Source: Alphaproteobacteria bacterium (GTDB taxonomy: Bacteria; Pseudomonadota; Alphaproteobacteria; Caulobacterales; Caulobacteraceae). From it: a stretch of 64,000 nucleotides of DNA. Shown piece by piece: positions 1 through 8,823 of this stretch. The notes under the pieces were generated by a model that was not told the DNA's origin, did no database searches, and was given only the letters and a program-made list of their open reading frames with translations. How positions within the stretch are numbered: position 1 is the first letter of the stretch; each line of letters starts with the position of its first letter. Location of the stretch: positions 1 to 64,000 of the forward strand of contig JAHJME010000021.1 of assembly GCA_018821435.1 (NCBI GenBank). Direction: 5' to 3'. Position numbers and translations under genes: made by a program.

Positions 1-1
1 G

Positions 2-32
2 AAAAAGGCCGCCGAGGTTGCCCTCGGCGGCC
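2..32 (-). terminator. Intrinsic terminator of tuf
   Basis: On the minus strand an 11-bp perfect GC-rich stem (arms 7-17 and 22-32) closes a 4-base loop and is followed by five T residues (2-6). It lies about 27 bases after the tuf stop codon, so it should end the tRNA-Tyr, tRNA-Gly, tuf transcript. Confidence 0.93.
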
Positions 33-59
33 CTGATCAGGTCTCAGTAAGCGCGTGGC

Positions 60-1250
<1,191 letters not shown>

Positions 1251-1292
1251 GGGGTCCTGCCGGCGTTGTCTGATCTACGGTTCACAAGGAGC

Positions 1293-1366
1293 TGGAGCGG
1301 GTAGCGGGAATCGAACCCGCATCCTCAGCTTGGAAGGCTGCTGCACTACCATTGTGCTATACCCGC
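1293..1366 (-). tRNA. tRNA-Gly (anticodon TCC)
   Basis: A 74-base cloverleaf includes an encoded CCA end. The acceptor stem GCGGGTA pairs with TACCCGC, the anticodon loop reads CTTCCAA (anticodon TCC), and the T arm carries GGTTCGATTCC. It sits between tRNA-Tyr and tuf on the same strand. Confidence 0.97.
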
Positions 1367-1420
1367 CAACAGCTTTTGCGGGGCCGCCGCAACTCCTCAA
1401 TTCAGTTCGTCTCCGGCGCG

Positions 1421-1506
1421 TGGTGGGGGAAGTAGGACTCGAACCTACGAAGCGATAACGCAGGGGATTTACAGTCCCCCCCCTTTGCCACTCGGGACAT
1501 TCCCCC
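1421..1506 (-). tRNA. tRNA-Tyr (anticodon GTA)
   Basis: An 86-base class II tRNA with a long variable arm and an encoded CCA. The acceptor GGGGGAA pairs with TTCCCCC, and the anticodon loop CTGTAAA is closed by a GGGGA/TCCCC stem. It is the first member of the tRNA-Tyr, tRNA-Gly, tuf unit. Confidence 0.96.
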
Positions 1507-1641
1507 AGCGCGCACGGAACCTTCTTCGGGGCCTTTCTAGAAAAGGCTTCCGCCAGGGGACGCGAGGGGCTTAAAGCGCCCAACTCATTGTCCAAAAGCG
1601 GCGACCCACCGAGGGGGCCCCAAATCGGAGCGCGTCTTATA

Positions 1642-2451
1642 GTGGCCTCGCCTACGGAACGCAACGACGCCCGAAAGGGTCGTAATTTTCATCCAAAAGG
1701 CGGGTCCAGAGGTCGTTCGGATCGGCGTCCCGCCACGGTCTCCGACGACTGGATCTGGGGCTGGCACGCGGTGGAAGCCGCGCTGGCCAATCCCGAGCGG
1801 GGAAAACCCCAGCAGCTCCTCGTCACCGCGGACAAGGCCAAGCAGGTCGAGGCCAGGTTCGGCCGCACGATCACCTTCGAGATCGCCGAGGCTCACAAGA
1901 TCGGCCTGGGCCTGCCCCAGGGCGCCGTGCACCAGGGAATCGCCCTGCGTCCCGCGCCGCTGGAAGACGCCGACCTGGACGATTTCGAACAGCGCCCCGG
2001 CGCCATCGTGCTGGTGCTGGACCAAGTGACCGATCCGCAGAACGTGGGCGCCATCCTGCGCTCGGCCGCCGCCTTCGGCGTCGTAGGCCTGGTGCTGCAG
2101 GACCGCAATGCGCCCAAGCTGTCGGGCGCCCTGGCCAAGGCCGCCGCCGGCGCGGTGGAACAGGTGCCGGTCGCGCGCGTGGTCAATCTGTCGCGCGCCA
2201 TCGACGAACTCAGCAAGGCCGGCTGGCGCACGGTCGGACTGGAAGGCGAAGCCGATCGCGGGCTTCACGAGGTGCTGGACGGAACGCCGACCGTCCTGGT
2301 GCTGGGCTCGGAAGGCGAAGGCCTGCGCCGCCTGGTGGCCGAGCATTGCGACGAACTGGCCAAGATCGCCATGCCCGGCGGATTCGAGAGCCTGAACGTC
2401 TCGGCGGCCGCCGCGGTCGCGCTCTACGAGGCCTCCCGACCCCGGAAATAG
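1642..2451 (+). CDS. rlmB: 23S rRNA 2'-O-methyltransferase, TrmH/SpoU family (RlmB-like)
   Basis: SPOUT-fold methyltransferase expected to methylate the ribose of a guanosine in 23S rRNA using S-adenosylmethionine. It has an N-terminal substrate-binding domain (start WGWHAVEAAL) and the three SpoU motifs: DQVTDPQNVGAILRSAAAFG, LVLGSEGEGLRRL and a C-terminal SLNVSAAAAVALYEA trefoil-knot segment. I place the start at GTG 1642, behind GGAG, giving 269 residues. A TTG at 1588 in the same frame would add 18 residues and cannot be excluded. The basic, low-complexity start of the protein is typical of this family. The gene is divergent from the tRNA-Tyr/tuf unit. The exact RNA target is inferred from family membership. 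Confidence 0.9.
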   Translation: MASPTERNDARKGRNFHPKGGSRGRSDRRPATVSDDWIWGWHAVEAALANPERGKPQQLLVTADKAKQVEARFGRTITFEIAEAHKIGLGLPQGAVHQGIALRPAPLEDADLDDFEQRPGAIVLVLDQVTDPQNVGAILRSAAAFGVVGLVLQDRNAPKLSGALAKAAAGAVEQVPVARVVNLSRAIDELSKAGWRTVGLEGEADRGLHEVLDGTPTVLVLGSEGEGLRRLVAEHCDELAKIAMPGGFESLNVSAAAAVALYEASRPRK

Positions 2452-2494
2452 CCGTCCGGCCCGTGCGCCATACGCGTAGACGGTTGCAGTGGTA

Positions 2495-2506
2495 CGTCAG
2501 CTGACG
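2495..2506. promoter_or_regulatory. 12-bp palindrome upstream of the TerC-family gene
   Basis: A perfect palindrome (CGTCAGCTGACG) lies 12 bases upstream of the ATG at 2519, in a 67-base gap after rlmB. It could be an operator or a 5'UTR hairpin. No protein can be assigned. Confidence 0.25.
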
Positions 2507-2518
2507 CATTGAGGCCGG

Positions 2519-3235
2519 ATGTTCGAAGAGCTGCTCAGCCCCGGCGCCCTGACCGCCCTGTTCCAGGTCCTGATGATCGATCTGGTCCTGGCGGGGGACA
2601 ACGCCGTGGCCGTGGGCCTGGCGGCCGGCGGACTTCCGGTCGAGATGCGGCGCAAGGCGATCTTCTGGGGCCTGGTGGCCGCGGTGATCATCCGCATCGG
2701 CTTCGCGCTGATCACCACCCAGTTGCTGGGCATCGTCGGCCTGCTGTTCGCCGGCGGCCTGTTGCTGCTGTGGGTCTGCTGGAAGATGTGGCGCGAGCTG
2801 CGGGAACAGGGCGCGCATGGCGAGGCCCAGGCCCAGGCGGCCATGGACAACGATCCGCTCACCGAGCCCAAGGTCAAGCCGAAGACCTTCAAGGACGCGC
2901 TGATCCAGATCCTGATCGCCGACGTCTCCATGTCGCTGGACAATGTGCTGGCCGTGGCCGGCGCGGCGCGCGAGCACCCGACCATCCTGATCTTCGGCCT
3001 GCTGATGTCGATCGCGCTCATGGGCGTGGCGGCGCACGCCATCGCCCGGCTGCTGCACAAGTACCGCTGGATCGGCTTCATCGGCCTGGCGATCGTGCTG
3101 TATGTCGCCCTGCACATGATGTGGCAGGGTGGGCGCGACGTGATCGATGACCTCGGCTACACGGCCCAGTTCAACGCCGTCACGCCGGACTTCCTGGATA
3201 TCAAGCCGAAGATCCCCGCGCCGGCGCACCCTTAG
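2519..3235 (+). CDS. TerC/Alx/YjbE-family integral membrane protein
   Basis: A 238-residue polytopic inner-membrane protein. The family signature is two acidic transmembrane motifs, here DLVLAGDNAVAVGLAAGG near the N terminus and a matching SMSLDNVLAVAGAA in the second half. The two halves form an inverted repeat joined by a charged cytoplasmic loop (about residues 95-125). Family members such as MeeY/MeeF export manganese and others are linked to tellurite resistance; the ion used here is not known. ATG 2519 is preceded by GAGG. The yybP-ykoY manganese riboswitch that often controls such genes is not present in the short leader. Confidence 0.9.
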   Translation: MFEELLSPGALTALFQVLMIDLVLAGDNAVAVGLAAGGLPVEMRRKAIFWGLVAAVIIRIGFALITTQLLGIVGLLFAGGLLLLWVCWKMWRELREQGAHGEAQAQAAMDNDPLTEPKVKPKTFKDALIQILIADVSMSLDNVLAVAGAAREHPTILIFGLLMSIALMGVAAHAIARLLHKYRWIGFIGLAIVLYVALHMMWQGGRDVIDDLGYTAQFNAVTPDFLDIKPKIPAPAHP

Positions 3236-3237
3236 AA

Positions 3238-3364
3238 TCCGCTCATCCCGGCGAAAGCCAGGACCCAGATGGAATGGCTCGGACGCGGTCGATTGCCGCT
3301 GAGCTAATCCCGCCCGCACAAGCATTTCGCGATCTGGGTCCCGGCCTTCGCCGGGATGAGCGGA
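3238..3364. repeat. 33-nt inverted repeat between convergent genes
   Basis: The arms 3238-3270 and 3332-3364 are complementary at 31 of 33 positions and face each other across 61 bases. Each arm also has an inner palindrome around CCCGGCGAAAGCC. The element fills the whole convergent gap between the TerC gene and metG, so it could end transcription from both sides. It resembles the CATCCCGGCGAAAGCC-type intergenic repeats I recall as common in Caulobacteraceae genomes. Confidence 0.85.
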
Positions 3365-5155
3365 TCAGGCTTGGGTTTCGAGTTCCGGCCCACCGAACCG
3401 CTCGCGCCATTCGGCGACCTGCTCGTTCTCGACTTTCTTGAACAGCACCTCCGGCGCGCGGATCGCGCGGCCCGGCGGCAGGGCCGACAGCACCCCCTGC
3501 CCGTCCAGCGACGGCCAGACCGCAGGATAAGGCTCGCCAAGCCCCTCGCTGATCTTCTCAGCTGCAAACGGAATGAACGGCTCCGAGACCTTGGCGAACA
3601 GCGCTGCCAGGTTCAGGCCATAGCGCACGGCCACGGCCGCCCGGTCCCGGTCGGTCTTGATCGCCGTCCAGGGCGCCGCCTCCGTCAGGTACTGGTTGCC
3701 CAGCACCCAGAGCTGGCGCAGCGCCGCCGCCGACTTGCGATACTCCCGGTCCTCCATGAACTCGGTGTACTCGCGCAGCTTCGCCAGGACGTCCGCTTCC
3801 AGCTTCTCATCCAGCGCGCCCGGCGCGCCGCCCTCGGGCACGATCCCCTCGAACCGCGTCTCGGTGAACTTGCAGATGCGGTTGACGAAGTTGCCCAGCA
3901 CGTCGGCCAGGTCGGCGTTCACCTGGCTCTGGAACTGCTCCCAGCCGAACGTGGCGTCCGAGGTCTCCGGCGCATTGGCCATGATCCACCAGCGCCAGTA
4001 GTCGGGCGGCAGCAGCTCCAGCGCGTGGTCCATGAACACGCCCCGCTGCTGCGAGGTGGAGAACTTGCCGCCGTAGTAGTCCAACCAGTTGAAGCCCTTG
4101 AGCTCGTCGACCAGCTTCCACGGCGCGGTCTCGCGCGAGTTCACGCCCATCAGCGTGCAGGGGAAGCCCACCGTGTGGAACGGCACATTGTCCTTGCCCA
4201 TGAACTGAACGTACTTCACGTCCGCCGCCTCGGGGCCCTTCCACCAGCGTTCCCAGGTGGCGTCGGCCGCAGGGCCGGTCCCGGCCTCCTGCGCCTTGGC
4301 GTCCGCCCACTCGGCGGTGGCGGCGATGTATTCGATGGGCGCGTCGTACCAGACGTAGAACACCTTGCCCGCCAGACCCTCGATGTCGGGCGTCTGACCC
4401 TCGGGGTTCGGGCCCCACTCGAACGCATTGACCGGCACGCCCCACGCCAGGTCGCGGGTGATCCCACGATCCTGGAGGCCCTCGTCCAGCCACTTCAGCG
4501 CGATCGAGGTCACCAGCAGCGGCCAGGTCCCGCGCTTGCTCTCGATCCAGCCGCGCAGCTTGTCCGAGAACACGCTCTGGCGGAGGAACAGGTGCTTGGA
4601 ATCGCGGATCTCGATGTCGGTCGAGCCCGACACCGCCGAGCGCGGATGGATCAGGTCGGCCGGGTCCAGCACCCGCGTGCAGTTCTCGCACTGGTCGCCC
4701 CGCGCGCTCTCATAGCCGCAGTGCGGGCAGGTCCCGATCACATAGCGGTCGGGCAGGAAGCGCTTGTCGGCGTTGGAATAGACCTGCTGGGTCACCCGCT
4801 CCTCGATGAAGCCGGCTTCCCACAGCTGCTGGGCGAAACGCTGGGTCAGGCGATGGTTCTGCGGCGACGACGAGCGGCCGAAGTGATCCCACGACAGGCC
4901 GAACTGCCGGCCCAGCCGGTGCTGCACCTCATGCTGCTCGGCGCAGAAGCTGGCCGGATCCGTGCCGGCGGCCGCGGCGGCCAGCTCGGTCGGCGTGCCG
5001 TGCTCGTCGGTGGCGCAGATGTACAGCGTCTCGCGCCCCCGGGCCCGCTGGAACCGCGCATAGACGTCGGCCGGCAGCATCGACCCGGCCAGGGTGCCGA
5101 GGTGCTTGATGCCGTTGATATAGGGCAGGGCCGAGGTGATCAGGATGCGGGACAT
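3365..5155 (-). CDS. metG: Methionyl-tRNA synthetase
   Basis: Class I aminoacyl-tRNA synthetase charging tRNA-Met in the cytoplasm. The 596 residues start with [20 protein letters not shown], which holds the HIGH-type motif (KHLG, residues 17-20). A zinc knuckle has cysteines at 143, 146, 156 and 159. The KMSKS-type loop reads KFSTS near residue 363, a common MetRS variant. The protein ends shortly after the anticodon-binding helical domain and lacks the C-terminal tRNA-binding (Arc1p/TRBP111-type) domain found in some MetRS. It is divergent from the lipoprotein at 5340, and the 33-nt inverted repeat overlaps its 3' end. Confidence 0.98.
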   Translation of the reverse strand: MSRILITSALPYINGIKHLGTLAGSMLPADVYARFQRARGRETLYICATDEHGTPTELAAAAAGTDPASFCAEQHEVQHRLGRQFGLSWDHFGRSSSPQNHRLTQRFAQQLWEAGFIEERVTQQVYSNADKRFLPDRYVIGTCPHCGYESARGDQCENCTRVLDPADLIHPRSAVSGSTDIEIRDSKHLFLRQSVFSDKLRGWIESKRGTWPLLVTSIALKWLDEGLQDRGITRDLAWGVPVNAFEWGPNPEGQTPDIEGLAGKVFYVWYDAPIEYIAATAEWADAKAQEAGTGPAADATWERWWKGPEAADVKYVQFMGKDNVPFHTVGFPCTLMGVNSRETAPWKLVDELKGFNWLDYYGGKFSTSQQRGVFMDHALELLPPDYWRWWIMANAPETSDATFGWEQFQSQVNADLADVLGNFVNRICKFTETRFEGIVPEGGAPGALDEKLEADVLAKLREYTEFMEDREYRKSAAALRQLWVLGNQYLTEAAPWTAIKTDRDRAAVAVRYGLNLAALFAKVSEPFIPFAAEKISEGLGEPYPAVWPSLDGQGVLSALPPGRAIRAPEVLFKKVENEQVAEWRERFGGPELETQA

Positions 5156-5339
5156 GGGCCTTGGCGAGCGTCAGCTTTGAGGGAACCGGGGCTTATAGGC
5201 CGCTCAGGTGGTTCGCCAAAGGCCGCCTTGCAAGAAACGCTCGCCAAGCTCTGCCATCGGCGCAAACTCAACCTATGGGGCGGATATGGCGGGTCTTGAG
5301 TCGCCGAAAACAAGAACCGCCCGGTTTGGGAGGGTCTGA

Positions 5340-5819
5340 ATGTTGAAACGCGCGATTCCGTTCGCCGCCGTGGCGGCCTGTCTTCTGCTGAGCGCCTGCG
5401 AAAAGAAACCCGTCGAGCCGGCCACGACGGCCGTCGAGGCGCCGAAGAAATCCCTCGCCCGCCAAGCCCCGCTCTACGCGGGCCAGGAGCAGGTGCTCTC
5501 GATCCAGTCCGGCAAGATCGCATCGGACAAGGGCGGCGGCCTGAACCTGGAGGCCAAGGCCAGCACCGACGGCGGCGGCTGGACCCAGGTCGGGTTCCTG
5601 CCGCGGGTCTATGCCGCGACCCCGCCGGACGGCATCTACGAGGTCGACGTCGTGGCCCAGAAGCCCGCCACCGCCGGCAAGGCCGGCCCAACCCCCGTCG
5701 ACGTGAAGAGCGGCTGGGACCGCTACAAGGACGGCCGGGTCAAGGGCGTGAAGTTCCTCTCCAAGACCAACGAGGTCGTGGCCATGCTGCCCGCCGGCGC
5801 CGCGCAGGCCGGGAAGTAG
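5340..5819 (+). CDS. Predicted lipoprotein of unknown function
   Basis: The 159-residue product has a signal peptide ending in a lipobox (LLLSAC, lipidated Cys20), so it should be anchored to an envelope membrane facing the periplasm. The mature part is short and has a 35-residue glycine- and lysine-rich start (SGKIASDKGGGLNLEAK). No enzyme motif is visible. ATG 5340 follows a strong GGGAGGG ribosome site. It stands alone between the divergent metG and a convergent DUF486 gene. I do not recognise the family. Confidence 0.82.
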   Translation: MLKRAIPFAAVAACLLLSACEKKPVEPATTAVEAPKKSLARQAPLYAGQEQVLSIQSGKIASDKGGGLNLEAKASTDGGGWTQVGFLPRVYAATPPDGIYEVDVVAQKPATAGKAGPTPVDVKSGWDRYKDGRVKGVKFLSKTNEVVAMLPAGAAQAGK

Positions 5820-5831
5820 GCTCTTGAATTT

Positions 5832-5944
5832 TGCTCGTCATGGCCGGGCTTGACCCGGCCATCCAACAGGCGGTTCCGGATGGGGCTCTAGGCCCTTCGG
5901 CGCTCTGGAATGGATCCCCGGGTCAAGCCCGGGGATGACGAGCA
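5832..5944. repeat. 34-nt inverted repeat with inner palindromes
   Basis: The arms 5832-5865 and 5911-5944 are complementary at 30 of 34 positions, and the four differences are a compensatory GG/CC swap. Each arm folds on itself through GGGCTTGACCC. The element fills the convergent gap between the lipoprotein gene and the DUF486 gene. Structures of this kind (REP/BIME-like) are frequent between alphaproteobacterial genes. Confidence 0.88.
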
Positions 5945-5965
5945 GTTTTGGGGAGAAGCGCCCCC

Positions 5966-6319
5966 CTACAGCGGCCCCTTGAACACGAAGAACGCCCCCA
6001 GCGCGATGAAGCCGAACCCCACGCCGTGGTTCAGCGTGAACTTCTCGCCCAGGTACGTCACCGAGAACACCGCGAAGACGGCCAGGGTGATCACCTCCTG
6101 CATCGCCTTCAGCTCGGCCGGATCGTAGACGTGCCGGCCGATCCGGTTGGCGGGCACGGCCAGCCAGTATTCGAAGAACGCGATCCCCCAGCTCACCATC
6201 ACGATGATCCAGAGCGGCTTGTGCTCGACCTTCAGGTGCCCGTACCAGGCGAAGGTCATGAACACATTGGACCCCACCAGCATCAGGATGGGGGCGACGG
6301 CGGTCCAGGAGAGGGGCAT
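5966..6319 (-). CDS. DUF486 family membrane protein
   Basis: A small inner-membrane protein of 117 residues with four predicted helices and the DUF486 pattern: SNVFMTFAWYGHLK, then WGIAFFEYWLAVPANRIG, then a C-terminal FIALGAFFVFKG. The family is related in architecture to small drug/metabolite transporters, but its substrate is unknown. I start it at ATG 6319, 10 codons inside the longest frame, because GGAG lies 8 bases upstream. It is 48 bases downstream of the MFS gene on the same strand and may be co-transcribed with it. Confidence 0.88.
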   Translation of the reverse strand: MPLSWTAVAPILMLVGSNVFMTFAWYGHLKVEHKPLWIIVMVSWGIAFFEYWLAVPANRIGRHVYDPAELKAMQEVITLAVFAVFSVTYLGEKFTLNHGVGFGFIALGAFFVFKGPL

Positions 6320-6367
6320 CGGGGCGGCTCCGGCTAAGGCGCCGCGCACTATCCCCGGATTCGGGCG

Positions 6368-7543
6368 TTAAACCGGCGGCGAAGCGGCGGTCGGCGCGCC
6401 GCGGCCGACGGCGAGGCTCGCCGCCGCGACGCCCAGTCCGGCCAGGGTGATGACTGCGCCGGTGAGCGGCAGGGCTTCCAGGCCCGGCCCATGCTCGATC
6501 ACATAGCCGCCCAGGCCCGCGCCCAGGGCGTTGCCCAGGTTGAACGCGGCGATGTTCAGGCTCGAGGCCAGCCCCTGCCCCGCCCCGCCCGCCTGCTCCA
6601 GCACGCGGATCTGCAGCGGCGCGACGGTGGCGAAGGCGGTGACGCCCAGCAGGCCCGTGAACACCACCGCCCAGAACTGGCTGTGAACCGCGAAGGTCAT
6701 CAGGCCCAGGCTGATCGCCAGGGCGGCCACCGTGCCCAGCAACGCCGCGACGGGCCAGCGGTCCGCCAGCTTGCCGCCGGCGATGTTGCCGATGAACAGC
6801 CCGCCGCCGAACACCAGCAGGATCGGCGACACCGCCGCCTTGGAGAACCCGGCCAGCTCCACCAGCATCGGCTGGATGTAGCTGATCACCGCGAACACGC
6901 TGCCGAAGCCGAAGACCGTGGTCAGCAGGGCCAGCAACACCTGCGGCCGGCGCAGCACCGCCAGTTCCTCGGACAGCGGCGCCAGGTCGGCCGTGGCCCG
7001 GTCCTTCGGCACGAAGAAGATCAGCGCCGCCAGCGCCAGGGCGCCGATCACCGTCACCATCGCGAAGGTGGACCGCCAGCCGTAGGCCAGTCCGATCCAG
7101 GCGCCCAACGGCACGCCGGCCAGCGTCGCCAGGGTCAGGCCGCTGAACATCAGGGCGATGGCCGAGGCCCGCTTGTCGGGCGCCACCAGCTGCGCCGCCA
7201 GCACCGAGCCGACGCCGAAGAACGTCCCGTGCGCCAGCGCCGTCACCAGCCGCGCGCCCATCAGCGCCTCGTAGGTCGGGGCCAGCGCGCAGGCCAGGTT
7301 CCCGATCGTGAAGATGCCCATCAGCATCATCAGGGTGGACTTCCGCGGCAGCCGCCGGGTCGCTAGCGTCAGCACCGGCGCGCCCACGAACACGCCCAGG
7401 GCATAGGCGGTGATCAGCATCCCCGCCGCCGGCACCGACACGCCGAGGTCCCCCGACACCTGCAGCAGCAGGCCCATGATCACGAACTCGGTCACCCCGA
7501 TTCCGAACGCCCCCACGGTCAGGGCGTAAAGCGCCATCGGCAT
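6368..7543 (-). CDS. MFS transporter, DHA1 (AraJ-like) sugar/drug efflux type
   Basis: Major facilitator superfamily proton antiporter in the inner membrane, 391 residues with 12 predicted helices. The N terminus (VGAFGIGVTEFVIMGLLLQV) and the RLPRKS loop between helices 2 and 3 match the AraJ/YdhP branch of DHA1, whose members export sugars or drugs. ATG 7543 is chosen because GGAG lies 8 bases upstream; a longer frame begins at 7570. It is followed by the DUF486 gene. The substrate cannot be read from the sequence. Confidence 0.9.
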   Translation of the reverse strand: MPMALYALTVGAFGIGVTEFVIMGLLLQVSGDLGVSVPAAGMLITAYALGVFVGAPVLTLATRRLPRKSTLMMLMGIFTIGNLACALAPTYEALMGARLVTALAHGTFFGVGSVLAAQLVAPDKRASAIALMFSGLTLATLAGVPLGAWIGLAYGWRSTFAMVTVIGALALAALIFFVPKDRATADLAPLSEELAVLRRPQVLLALLTTVFGFGSVFAVISYIQPMLVELAGFSKAAVSPILLVFGGGLFIGNIAGGKLADRWPVAALLGTVAALAISLGLMTFAVHSQFWAVVFTGLLGVTAFATVAPLQIRVLEQAGGAGQGLASSLNIAAFNLGNALGAGLGGYVIEHGPGLEALPLTGAVITLAGLGVAAASLAVGRGAPTAASPPV

Positions 7544-7707
7544 CGCACATCTCCAGCTTGGTCTCGGCACGGGAGATGGCGCGGCCCCCGCCGCCGGATT
7601 AGGCGCCGGCCGGGAACATCACATGTGCATCCGGGGCAAAGGCCCGCCGGGGCTTAACTCCGCCGCGCCACGCCGTATAACCTTCAGCCTGAGCGGGGGA
7701 GTGCGGC

Positions 7708-8823
7708 ATGCGGGGATGGTTGAAGGCGCTGGGCCTTGCGGCGGCGCTGGCGGTGGCGGCGTGCAGCCCGAAGAGCGCGGAGAAGGCCGACGCCAAGGCC
7801 GGCGGGACGCTCCGGATCTACAACTGGTCCGACTACATCGACCCGGCGTTGCTGGCCCAGTTCACCAAGGAGACCGGGATCAAGGTCAGCTACGACACCT
7901 TCGATTCCAACGAGGTGCTGGAGACCAAGGTGCTGCAGGGCGACACCGGCTACGACCTGGTCGTCCCCTCCAACCACAACCTGCCCCGCTACATCGCCGC
8001 CGGCGCGATCCAGCCGCTGGACAAGAAACAGCTCCCCGGCCTGGACAAGCTGGACCCCAAGCTGATGGCGCACATGGCGCCGTTCGATCCCGGCGCGGCC
8101 TACGCCGTCCCCTACATGCAGGGCACCATCGGCATCGGCTACAACGCCGACGCCATCGCCAAGCGCCTGCCCGGCATGAAGATCGACAGCTGGAAGGTTG
8201 TCTTCGACCCGTTGGTCCTGGCCAAGCTCAAGGACTGCGGCGTCTATTTCCTGGACGCCTCGGAAGACATGTACGCCGTGGCGCTGAACTACCTGGGCAA
8301 GGACACCAATTCCAAGTCCCCCGCCGACTACGAGGCCGCCACCCAGCTCTTGATGCAGGTGCGGCCGTTCGTGCGGAAGTTCCACTCGTCCGAATACATC
8401 GACGCCCTGGCCAACGGGGATATCTGCATCGCCGTCGGCTATTCCGGCGACGTGCTGCAGGCCAAGGCCCGCGCGGCGGAAGCCAAGAACGGCGTGACCG
8501 TCGCCTATGCCATCCCCAAGGAGGGCAGCCAGGTGTGGTTCGACGTCTTCACGATCCCGAAGGACGCCCCGAACCCCGCCGCGGCGCACAAGTTCATCGC
8601 CTTCATGCTGCGGCCAGAGATCATCGCCAAGGCGTCGAACTTCACCCAGTACGCCAACGCCAACGCCGCGGCGACGCCGCTGGTCGACCCGGCCATCCGC
8701 AACGACCCCAACGCCTACCCGACGCCTGAGGTCTCCAAGCGCCTGTTCGTCACCACCACCAAGGACCAGGACCTGTTGCGCGAAGTGAACCGCGACTGGA
8801 CCCGGGTGCTGACGGGGCATTGA
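7708..8823 (+). CDS. potF: Polyamine ABC transporter substrate-binding lipoprotein (PotF/PotD-like)
   Basis: Periplasmic binding protein that captures putrescine or spermidine for the importer encoded by the next three genes. The 371-residue product has a signal peptide ending in a lipobox (VAAC, Cys19). This is unusual compared with the soluble E. coli PotF and suggests membrane anchoring. The mature part opens with TLRIYNWSDYIDP, the family hallmark, followed by SNHNLPRYIAAGAIQPLD. ATG 7708 is preceded by GGGGGAG. It is the first gene of a four-gene operon and overlaps potG by four bases. The polyamine preference is inferred from the family. Confidence 0.94.
   Translation: MRGWLKALGLAAALAVAACSPKSAEKADAKAGGTLRIYNWSDYIDPALLAQFTKETGIKVSYDTFDSNEVLETKVLQGDTGYDLVVPSNHNLPRYIAAGAIQPLDKKQLPGLDKLDPKLMAHMAPFDPGAAYAVPYMQGTIGIGYNADAIAKRLPGMKIDSWKVVFDPLVLAKLKDCGVYFLDASEDMYAVALNYLGKDTNSKSPADYEAATQLLMQVRPFVRKFHSSEYIDALANGDICIAVGYSGDVLQAKARAAEAKNGVTVAYAIPKEGSQVWFDVFTIPKDAPNPAAAHKFIAFMLRPEIIAKASNFTQYANANAAATPLVDPAIRNDPNAYPTPEVSKRLFVTTTKDQDLLREVNRDWTRVLTGH

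Noticed and set aside
1275..1664. 129-codon minus-strand frame
   Set aside because: It runs through tRNA-Gly and tRNA-Tyr, which fold as full cloverleaves, and has no ribosome site.
2452..2518. Manganese riboswitch (yybP-ykoY) before the TerC gene
   Set aside because: The 67-base leader is too short and lacks the conserved riboswitch bases.
5838..7550. 570-codon minus-strand frame over the MFS and DUF486 genes
   Set aside because: Its Gly/Ala/Arg-rich translation is a shadow of the MFS frame; the real genes have clear family motifs and ribosome sites.
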